Part shown: in pieces, positions 52,001 through 61,298 of the stretch
Layout of the letters: each line of letters opens with the position of its first letter
Position numbering within the stretch: position 1 is the first letter of the stretch
NCBI GenBank assembly: GCA_018697195.1
Contig: CM031879.1
Location: 41,071,715 to 41,135,714 of the forward strand
Length of the DNA stretch: 64,000 nt
Reading direction: 5' to 3'
Origin: Certhia americana
Taxonomy: Eukaryota > Chordata > Aves > Passeriformes > Certhiidae
Position numbers and translations under genes: made by a program
The notes under the pieces: generated by a model
Told to the model about the DNA's origin: nothing
Databases searched by the model: none
What the model saw: only the letters and a program-made list of their open reading frames with translations

Positions 52001-53440
52001 TGCAATATGATATTATGGATCCTTAATTAAAATCCTTGATGAAACTTACTTGAAGACTCTATTTATGTGCTTCTGGAGATGTGTGTATATATGATACAAA
52101 TATCTCCAGAAATAACATGCATTTTCTTCTATCATTATCAATATAAGGTAGAGGACATGGTTGCAGAAAAGAATTTTCAAAGGAAAAAGAAAACCCCACA
52201 AAATCTTTCCAAGAGTTTATAATATAGCTGCCACTTCCCTTCATATCTCCTTATAAAAACAAAGAGACAGGATCATTTTTGGGAAATCAAATGGAGATAT
52301 TGGTCTTATATTGTATCATGATTTTGTCTAGTTAGATAAACTTAGCCACTTCACTTTGTCATTCTGTAATTTGTGTTCATCTTCTGTCTTGTCTGTGTAG
52401 ATTGTCCTGTCAGTCAAACAGAATTCCTCAGCTACCAGTTTTTTTCTAGGCAGAGTAGTGCAAGACATATTGCACTTCATTCTATCATATTAAGAATGTT
52501 TACACCACCTGAACTGTCTCAATATCTGTATTTTTCATTGCTCTTCAAAAGGCATGCATAATTGGATTTTGTTTCCTGTCTCCTGCAGTCCTAAGCATAG
52601 CTTGGCACTCCTACAAAATGAATAATCTGTGAGAAACAAAGATACTCCAAATGTCACACATTCAATTATTTCAGTATTATGTGGTATTATCTAGCAGATG
52701 CAGTATTATATTCAGGCACCCTGGAAACTGATTTTTATCTCAATTTTCCATTACATTATATATTTAAAGAGATTTCTATATTGTTCATTGTACAAGTCCT
52801 AGACAATCCTGAGTTCTATTAGAAATGTCTGATTAGGTCTAGGTCTTATTTTAACTTAGCTAGGGAATTTGTTGTCTGTATTTTAGTGAATTACAGGTTA
52901 AGCAACTTCTCTGAATTGCAGATCCCTTTCAATGCTCTTGGTGAGTAGAATATTTCTATAGCACACAAGAAGTTATCTTGAGAAACACATATTGAGGTTA
53001 AATATACTTGATCTCATACTTCCACAAGCACATTATTACTTCTCATGTAGTTTCAGTCAAACTGGGTACTTACTAACTTCATAGAAACTAAATTAATAAT
53101 TTGGACAAATAAGTGTTTAGATAAATATTTCAATAAAATACTAAGGCTGGTTCACAGACTTTCTGATTTATCTTATTCATTAAAAGATAGAATTAATCAA
53201 GATTGGAATATGGCAAATTTTGCCTTATCAGCATGAAGTTTATCACAAGCACAAACATCTTCGTTTGTGGGCTTGTAGGCATGAATTGTCTTCAATTGCT
53301 TATGAATGAAGTCTCAGTTATCATGTCAAAGAAATAAAAGTGTAAAAATAAAAGCAAAATCATTTATTTCAATATAGCACAAGATATTTCTTAGATTAAC
53401 ATTAATATGGAACTAGGAAGTAGATATTTGCTTTAATGAT
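46014..53440. other. AT-rich non-coding stretch, no supported gene
   Basis: More than 7 kb without a recognised element. It includes a 72-codon frame at 48360-48578 with a possible splice-bounded segment 48385-48512 (CAG before, GTAAGT after), weakly supported because the sequence before the CAG is not pyrimidine-rich. A short (TGAC)n run is at 49019-49030. Other frames of 60-85 codons have no domain. Confidence 0.55.
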
Positions 53441-54022
53441 TGTAGTGGGTTGGCCTTGGCTGCATGCCAGGTGCCCACCAAGCTGCTCTATCACTCCCTT
53501 CCTTGTCAGGATGAGGAGAGGGAGAAGATGGAAAAAAACTCCCTTGGGGGAAAAGGAAAAGAGCATTCTTATAAAACAAGCAAAGTCCAGACAGAGAAGC
53601 AAAGGAAAACAAAATATTTATTCCCTACTTCCCATCAACAGGTAATGCCAAGCCACTTCCCATGAAGCAGAGCTTCAGTATCTGTAACAGTCACTCCAGA
53701 AGACAAGTGTCATAATAACTAGTCCCCCTCCCATCCCACTCCCTCTGCCATTTCCCTTAGTTTTTATTGCTGAGCAGATGCTGTAAAGTGTGGAATAACC
53801 CTTTCTTCAGCTTGGGTCAGCTGTCCTGGCTGTGTCCTCTCCCAGGAACTATCCCACCCTCAGCCTGCTGGTGAGGGGACAATGTTGGACAGACAGCCCT
53901 GGTGCTGTGCCAGCACCACTCAGCAGTAGCCAAACACTGGTGTGCTATCAACACCTTTCCAACAGCAACAGGCCAAAGCTGCTAATGAAAACGAAATTGA
54001 GTGAAAGCTGAAGACTGGACTT
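53441..54022 (-). mobile_element. Solo LTR of an avian ERVL-type endogenous retrovirus
   Basis: The plus-strand start TGTAGTGGGTTGGCCTTGGC, followed by ATGCCAGGTGCCCACCAAGC, is the well-known end of a common avian ERVL LTR; the later blocks CAGCTTGGGTCAGCTGTCC and the one around GTGTGCTATCAACACC match the other half of the same element in the right order. The sense strand is taken as minus because the minus strand has AATAAA (53617-53622) in the expected place. Flanks read ATGAT (53436-53440) and ATGTT (54023-54027), a 4-of-5 match fitting the 5-bp duplication of ERVL integration. No internal retroviral sequence remains, so it is a recombination product. The 5' (right) end is diverged and its limit is approximate. 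Small open frames inside have no meaning. Confidence 0.85.
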
Positions 54023-54321
54023 ATGTTGATGGATTTACAGAAACTCCATATATCTGAGCAAAACATTAAGTCTGACTGGCATAGGAAAATTAACCACATT
54101 CATTGTTACACTGAAGAATATCTGTAATTACTCATTTCATAATTCAGTTGAACATTTAGCTGGCTAGGCCAGTTTAAATGTATCCTTAATTAAGGTAATT
54201 ACATAAAGTAAAGTAATAGGGTACATTAATACTTCATGGATTAGCAAACTAAATAAAATGTTTAACCTCACTAGTGAAGTTTCCTGACAAGTGCAGGAGA
54301 AGTACAGTAATTGTAGAGCAG
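54023..54321. other. Non-coding stretch, nothing recognised
   Basis: AT-rich flank of the solo LTR; the first five bases are the probable target duplication. Confidence 0.6.
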
Positions 54322-54370
54322 TAGTGTCCTAGACCCAGTCAAGTGATCTTATCACTGGGCTACAGAGCCG
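54322..54370 (-). other. tRNA-like 5' half, possible tRNA-derived SINE relic
   Basis: The minus strand reads GGCTCTGTAGCCCAGTGATA and then AGATCACTTGACTGGGTCTAGG. This resembles the 5' half of a tRNA: an acceptor-like start, an A-box-like TAGCCCAGTGATAAG and a D-arm followed by an anticodon-stem-like part. The B box (GGTTCGANNCC) is absent where it should follow, so it is not a functional tRNA. It may be a decayed SINE head or chance similarity. Confidence 0.3.
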
Positions 54371-56487
54371 GACCTCATCTAGTTCAGTTTTTTTTTCCTA
54401 AAAATGCTGAATTTTGCTGGGTTAATAAGCAGAAATGAATGTTTCAGTAAAAGTACTAAAGGATGTCCCAAACTACACAGTCTCCTTTGAACTTACCCCC
54501 CCTTTTGATGCTGTGCCTATGTAACTAGTACACGCTTCCCAAATGGGTGAGTTCTAGTTCTGAGTGTGTAGGTATCTACACACCCAAATGGGTGATTTCT
54601 CCATTTTGTGAAGTGTTTGGATTCAGGTTTAGTACTTCACTATGACAATATTGTAGTGCTAATATATGCTACTATCCACCTCCTCCTTGAAGCTAGGTCT
54701 TCAAATGAAAAAATCTGAGATTGTCCATTTCTGTGCAGAAATGAGGTGGCTGAGATGTATTTTAAATGTAATTTAAAATCTACCAAATTAGGGATTGCTG
54801 CTAATATAAGAACTGTTTGGCTGCAAATTTGCATATGATTGATCTGCAGAAGAATTTGGATGGGAAATGGGTCAACAACCTCTCAAAATAGATTGTTTGT
54901 TTCAATTTAGATTTCTACATTTTAGTATCTAGAAAATATCACGATCCAAAATGTTGACGCCAGCAGTGCACAAAGGTCTCAAGTATCTGGCAGCCTTATA
55001 AAAGGCTTTTCAGGATCACAGTGGATTCTTTCATTACATAAAATATTTTTAGTATTTACTGCAGATTCTTTGAATCTATGCTTTCTCTGTGTTATGTTGA
55101 ATTTGAGGTAAATTTTCCCACCTTCAAAGAGATATGATCTGAAACTGAGTGCACTGCCATGAAACTTCACAGAAAATATTTTCTTCTGCCTGTTAAGTAA
55201 AACAAAATGACAAAACAGGTTTACATCCAAGACTTTTAATACAAGCATCTTTTTATATTGGCAGAAAAAAATTACCAATTTACCAATTTACACTTTGGTT
55301 TGCAAAAAAATTCAGTACTCCATAAAATAGAAGACTTCATAAAAATTATTTTTAACTTTTAAAAATATTTTAAAAATCATCAGATTGAAGTAATTAATCT
55401 GGATTATTACAGCCACAAATACTAATGAGAACGTAGGTAAACCATCATTTTGCCATATGAAGTAGAGATGAATTCTGCTAGGAAATATTTTGTAATGAAT
55501 TTAAATTATGGAAATGATTGGTGTATGTTTCAAGTATTTGTGATTAAGCAGAAACTTAAGACTTTAGCAATGCTGCAACTAAATTATTTAAGTCGACCTT
55601 CTTATTTTTTGTAGTCATGATTTCCCTGTTACTGGACTCATATTCAATACAATAGAGACAAGTCGAATATACTTAGTATAGCTAAAACCTCAAGTATTAA
55701 TCAGTGAAGTGCAGTGGTCAAAGGCAGTCAAACCAAGCATTCTAAACAGGTAACTTATGAAAGTATGAGCAAGGTATGCCCTTTGTGTTATTAAAGATAA
55801 GCTACTGTGTATGCCCTGTATATATGAAGGCGATCATTACCATTCACCAGATGATGTTTTGCTGTTAACAATATAATATTCGCAAGACATGAATCATATA
55901 GGTATCTTTAGTAACATTTTTATTTGTTATTATTATTAATTCATTAGAACTGTTAAAAATTTCTAACATCTTGATATCATTACTATATACTGAATTTTAA
56001 AAACAATTTTCTAATTATTTATTTTTTGCATACAGTAGGATTTATTAATTTTTTATAATTAATTTAATGAAATTATAAAAATTTTCCTTGTATTTTGTTC
56101 AGTATCTACTTATTCTATCTGGCAAAACATGCATAGTCTTCAACATGTGTCCTTCTGCTATTTAAATAGCTCAGCCCTAACCCACAGCTAGTAATTGCGT
56201 TCATTACCTTTGATTCAGTTGTCAACATTGATGACAATTCATTGAAGCAGGAATACTGTAGAGTACACGGGTGAAACTGGAGGCCAGATTTGGCTCTAGG
56301 CAGTGCTGTTAAAGATACTAAAATGGCCCTCCACTCACTTCTTATCTTCCTTATATTGATGTCGTACAAATGACAAATAAACACTATTGATAAACAGGAC
56401 CGAAGAGTGAAATTATTTCCTGGTGAGAGACAACCTTCCTTTACAAAAGTAAGAAATGTGGGTATCTAGAACTGTGTGTCCCCTAAC
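54371..56487. other. AT-rich non-coding stretch
   Basis: Includes a short direct repeat: CCCAAATGGGTGA(G/T)TTCT at 54538-54555 and 54583-54600, 45 bp apart, with a 19-mer between them (54559-54577) that also occurs at 51291-51309. Very AT-rich at 55860-56100. No gene or element recognised. Confidence 0.6.
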
Positions 56488-56525
56488 TTTGTTTTTGTTT
56501 TTGTTTTTGTTTTTGTTTTTGTTTT
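56488..56525. repeat. (GTTTTT)n hexanucleotide microsatellite
   Basis: Six regular units of GTTTTT with no divergence. On the minus strand this is (AAAAAC)n, a common form of decayed or slipped poly(A). Confidence 0.95.
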
Positions 56526-57173
56526 GGGTTTTGATGCAGCTTCATAACTTTAGTTCTCTTCCTTCCATCCCATTTTTGGAGTGTGTGAAGAGCCAATCTA
56601 AATAACAATGAAATCCATCCTGGGCTACTCTGCTGGAAAGATTTGGGCTAACTCAGGTGTGGGGTATGGCACTGTGGAGGCCTACCTAGAAGGAGGGAAA
56701 AGATCTAAATGTACTGAAAGTATTAAGAGACATGAATTGAACTTCAAGAGTTATATTTTCAGGGTACTGAGGAAGTGATAATCTTTACAATAGAAGTTTT
56801 CCAGGAATAAATCAGAGACACAACTTGTAACAGTTAAAGGAGAATAGCAGGAGAAGACATTAATATTGCTCGTGTCTTAATGACCACCATGAAAGCTTGA
56901 TGGCCTCCATTCCCAGTTGACAAAGGGCTATTATTTTCAATGTTCTGTGCAGGATAAAAACTTTAAAACCTTAGCCCACTAAAGTTATATTAAGATTTAT
57001 TATAAGAAAGCCATTTAAGTAATTTTGAAAATGTTCCAGGGGTTTAGATTAACAACCGTTTCATTACTTACTACCTTTTTAAACTAGGATTTAACATATT
57101 GGTCCATTTCAGCACCAAGTGATGTTGAGACTTTGCCATCATTCGTTTTTGAATGTCTGTTCTTGCTGAGGCT
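56526..57173. other. Non-coding stretch, nothing recognised
   Basis: No gene or mobile element recognised. Confidence 0.6.
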
Positions 57174-57533
57174 TGTTGCATCCCTTTAGGGAATGCTCTC
57201 TCCCCAAAACCCCTCCCCCAGAAACTGTAACCTGGTCTGATTTACCTGCCCCTTGACGCTGACCTATGGCCTTCGGCCAGGTAATCTGACCCCGACCTCA
57301 AAGGAGATAAAAACCTCTCTTCCTCCATATACTCTCTCCTTGCTTCCTGGGATCCCTTCATTAAGAATAAAGCTTTAGAATACATCCTGAGGTAAGGAGC
57401 CTCTTTTGAATCTCTTATCCCTATCTTGAAGTTCCCCTCTCCCAAAACTCCCTAAATCTAAACTATCAGCTTGTGTGTGGGGGTGGTGTGGGGGTGTGGA
57501 GGGAAAGGGGAATCATCAATTGGCACCCAACGG
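57174..57533 (+). mobile_element. 5' LTR plus primer-binding-site remnant of an endogenous retrovirus
   Basis: An LTR of about 345 bp starts at TGTTGCATCCC (57174) and ends in CA at 57518. Inside are a TATA-like GATAAAAA (57306-57313), the polyadenylation signal AATAAA (57366-57371) and a U5-like part. Two bases after the CA, TGGCACCCAACG (57521-57532) matches the start of the tRNA-Lys type primer-binding site TGGCGCCCAACG except for one G to A at a CpG, a usual decay. This is the layout of a 5' LTR followed by the start of the internal region. No gag-like sequence follows, so the element is truncated just after the PBS. A lysine-type PBS suggests an ERVK/betaretrovirus-like group, but this is inference. 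The minus-strand frame at 57242-57445 is incidental. Confidence 0.7.
57479..57510 (+). other. Potential G-quadruplex motif at the 3' end of the LTR
   Basis: Four G-runs of 5, 5, 3 and 4 bases are separated by loops of 6, 6 and 3 bases, which meets the G3+N1-7 rule. It lies in the U5 end of the LTR, 11 bases before the PBS-like site. Confidence 0.7.
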
Positions 57534-60244
57534 TTTTCTTGGTTTCATATCATGAAATTTCATCTCCTAAACCTATGTTTGGCCTTCCAATTAGCATTCA
57601 ATGCTTATTTTACTATATTTTGGTCCATAATTAGAAAAGAATTTTCTTAATTTTCTTTTCTTTGCTTAAAAATAATCATCCTGTTAATATTTTACTGGTA
57701 ACAACGGGGAACAATGCACATAAACTATATAATTGATGAACAATATACAAATTCAAATTAATTTAGATGATTTTTCCTAATGAAGGTGATAAAATTTAGT
57801 GTCTTTTCAGTATCCACAGGGATTTGATTTCTGCAAAGTTTTAATTTGTAGAGTAAATAAGTTCAGAAGTGTCTATGTAAAGATACAAAGGTACTGCATA
57901 ATGAGTCAAATTTATTAATAACATCATCAGTAAAGATATAGTGACTTTCTCAATCTTTATTTTACTTTCTAGAGACATAAAAAAATTCTGCTTTTCACAT
58001 CTCCTTTTTGAATGCCTAGTAAATTTTCTTTATTAGCAATTTAATATTTTTCCATGATAAAAAGCCCATAAAGATTTACTTTATCAAAATGACCATTTTG
58101 CATATTTTAATTTAATCCACTCTCCTCAGCTATATCCAGTTCATCTACTTGATCTTTTAAATTAAGTATCAGAATGCATGATTAACTGAAGTCAATCCTT
58201 GACCTCCTATATGAATCTCCCAAAATGAAAATCTAAGCCTGTATATTGCCTTTAAACTTTTATGATGCCACCTAGCTTATTTCAGGATCGAAATTACAGG
58301 GCTTAATGTATTCAAAGCTAATTACAAAGTCATTCTGAGACAGAACAGAGACAACCAAACCAGATGGAATCCATTACCAATCCTACTCCTGAGACTGTCT
58401 GGCATTATTAAAATGTATAATATTTCCATGTAGTGGTGTCTGTAGTAGTGTCTAGCTACCAATACTAGAGCCACTTCTATGAGCTCTTTGTAGAGGTTAT
58501 CTCTTCTCATTGCAGAAATAGGTCTTGTCATACTTGAGTCTTTCATCTGAATTAAGTGGACAGTCCAAAATGAATTTGAAGAAAGGATGCTTAAGGAAAG
58601 TAGTTCTGAATTTGTTGAAATGAAAAGAAATAGGAAAAGTATGTTTAACAGCTGATAGAAAAGATAATAGTACTTTGGATGAATTGAGAAAGAAATTGTT
58701 TTCCATTTGGAAGCCCAAGGAAAAATTTGGAATAAAACCCCATTTCTTATTAACATGCCTGCTTCCCCCCTCCCTGCTTTCATCTTATGAAAGAGTAAAG
58801 AGGACAATAAATTCCATATATATTTTAAACTCATAAGCATTCAAAATTCATTTTGGCAGACTGATAGGTATGTCACTGTTACTTATTCAGACAGAAGTGT
58901 TCTTAAACCATCTGCACTCCAAACTAGTGCACAGACATTATCAGGTAATGAGTATAACCTAATATATCTCACCTCCCATCAAGGCTGGTTAGCTGAATAT
59001 TACCCTAACCACTGCTAGATCCCTTCCAGCACAGAGCTGGCTTGGGTCCACAGGTCCTAGGGCTTGTGGAGGAGTCTGTTTACTTGCAAAACTCTCCATT
59101 GTCATAATAGCCCAGGAATAGGACTAGGTACTTGTATGAAAAAGAAATTTCATCAGTATGAAATAATTTCTATTAGTTTGAAAAATTATCAACATCAAAT
59201 ATGAAACTAAGAATAAAATTGCACATTTGATTATCTTAGTAGGAAACATAGCCAACATGTTTACGGTTATTGTTGATTCTCATTTATTGTTTTAAGTTTC
59301 ACAGCTGAAGAACAGGCTCACAGGACTGAAGATTTGGAAAATGAGATTTATAATTTATAAATTAGGATAGTAATGTCTTACATTTCCTGTCTTAACATTA
59401 TGCTACTCCCCATTGTACATAGCTCCCACTTGAGCAATTCTCCTGGTTTCTGCTGTCATCTTATTGGAGAAAGTCAGAAGAGCTTCAAGTTGCTTATTTT
59501 GATCTATAGTCCATTTTATCTAAAATTTATACTGTGTATACTTTCCTAATTAGATCATTAGTTAGAGAAATTGAGAAGCAATTTATCAAATATTGTAAAA
59601 TAACACAGTAAATTCTTAGTGAGTACCTGCTAAAAATATAATTGCTAAAAGGGCATAAATGGCACTAAAAGTTGATTGCATTTGAACAGAGAGTTAGAGG
59701 TTAGTCCCTTTTCTTGAAGAATAGGTATAGTGGGCTCAAGATTCCTGAGGCTCATATTGGATTCAACTGTGAAGTCTTTATTTCTAGGCAAGTCTCATCA
59801 TGTGGACCTAGTATAGAAAAATCTGCCTTCTCCGTGCCTGCCCTCAGGAAGAGATTTAGAGTTCTGAACAAGTGGGTGGAAATGCTCACTGTGATTTCTG
59901 AGCTGAAGCTTTCTGTTTATATGCCATCTGATATTTCCTGCAAGCCAGCCTGAAGCAACACCCTCTCCAGCTGCTGAATTGCAATGCAATATCTTCCAGC
60001 CTTTGTGTGAGAAGAAAACGTGCTTTATTTATAAGTTGTAATCCAAGGTGCAATTTCAAACCTGGCTGACTTCATGAGGGGATTGCTTCAGCACAGAGCC
60101 CTCACTCCTGAAAACAAGGGCAAAAAAATCCCAACCCTAAAATTTGTCTTCAAGGAGGAAATTTTCTAACAAGGTAGGGTTTTTTTCCAAATTACATCCA
60201 GGAAATTATGTTATAGCTGCCCCTAAAAAGACTAGAACAGCACC
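57534..60244. other. AT-rich non-coding stretch, no gene seen
   Basis: No retroviral coding sequence follows the LTR. The 172-codon minus frame at 58322-58840 is Leu/Ile/Ser/Phe-rich, has no domain, and overlaps a second minus frame in another phase. A 12-bp tandem (TGTAGTGGTGTC-like) lies near 58429-58452. Confidence 0.55.
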
Positions 60245-60322
60245 CAGGCTGACTTTGTGATATCACCTCTCCAAAGACTTAGCTTTTCATCCATGCAAAA
60301 TGGGGACATGTAATACCACCCA
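60245..60322 (+). mobile_element. Ancient MIR-like SINE fragment
   Basis: The run from GACTTTGTGATATCACCTCT through the 'cttagcttttcatc' part to GCAAAATGGGGACATGTAAT follows the MIR core in order: the GTGAC..TCACTTAACCTCT block, the CTCAGTTT-like block, the TCATCTGTAAAATGGGGATAATA block. Several changes and a missing stretch are present, as expected for a repeat older than the bird-mammal split. The tRNA-like head and the terminal L2-like tail are not visible. Confidence 0.55.
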
Positions 60323-60913
60323 AGACCCACCTACCCCTGGGTTTCAGGCTACTTTACAGTTCTGCAGTTGAGATGGACTCACCAGCTGAATGTGCTTCTC
60401 CATCCAAAGACCATAGCAGGGATCTAGACAGACTAGTTTAATCTAGAAGCCTCACTCTTACACAGCAAACTTAGGAAAGATGAATCCCAACTTGAACACA
60501 CTGAGGCATATCTAGAAATTTCTCCTAGACCTAATGCTGAATGTGACAACACAGGGAGTGAGGGAAAAAAAAAAATAGCAGTAGGTATGACTACATCTGT
60601 GCTCCATAAATCCTAAAATTGCTAAAACTAAGAAAGTTTTCTCTGTTTTAGCAATACAGAAATAATTATTCAGCTAAAATAGAATGAAACCAGCTGGTTT
60701 CTCTAGTTACACATTATTGGATTTCTCATTTATGAACTCTAAAATGAATTTATGCAATAAAGCAGACCAACTGAGCAGAGTTTAGTATGAGGCCTATGGC
60801 AAACAGATCCCTTGCCCTTCTTATCAAGCAGATGGAAGACAGGTAGCACTAAAAAAATACTAATGGAGGAAACTACCAGATTAATGTACTAAAAATTCCT
60901 GCACTTGCAGCAG
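60323..60913. other. Non-coding stretch, nothing recognised
   Basis: No gene or element recognised; an A run lies near 60566-60575. Confidence 0.6.
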
Positions 60914-61298
60914 TGTAGCAGGATGGGGGGGTGTTCCCCGCTACCTCTGTCCAGTTTGGCTGGGAAGCACAGCTAAAGATGAGACAGGTACGAGAGATGA
61001 CCCAGAGGTATCCTTTAATCCATATGCTCTCTAGGCAGCACCCAGAGGCCACATGGCATGGAGCTGCTCCTAGGGAGCACATAGTTGGAGGGCAAGCATC
61101 CAAAGACGAGGGCATGGCTAGCCTGGCAATTTATAGGGTTTACCTGGGGTAGGTGTCTAATTGTGGCTATAGGGCAGAGGCTTGACCTTGTAAGTCTGAG
61201 GTCCTAGCACCCCATCTTTCAGGGTCCTAGGCCCACTCCTTGGTGCAGGGAACCTGGGCCAAGCTTTGATTTATCCCAGCTAATTGGGTTACCACACA
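60914..61298 (-). mobile_element. Endogenous retrovirus LTR
   Basis: On the minus strand the block starts TGTGTGGTAACCC and ends CCATCCTGCTACA, so both ends have the TG...CA form. It contains CTATAAATT (TATA-like, 61128-61136) and, about 115 bp downstream, ATTAAA (61014-61019) as a probable polyadenylation signal. It is GC-richer and has more CpG than the flanks. No clear target-site duplication is visible (only CAG on each side), and no internal retroviral sequence is attached. I do not know its exact family. The 80-codon minus and 73-codon plus frames inside are incidental. Confidence 0.65.

Noticed and set aside
58322..58840. Minus-strand 172-codon frame downstream of the LTR/PBS remnant, considered as retroviral coding sequence
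   Set aside because: No retroviral gag, protease, reverse transcriptase, integrase or env motif is present, and its strand is opposite to the LTR.
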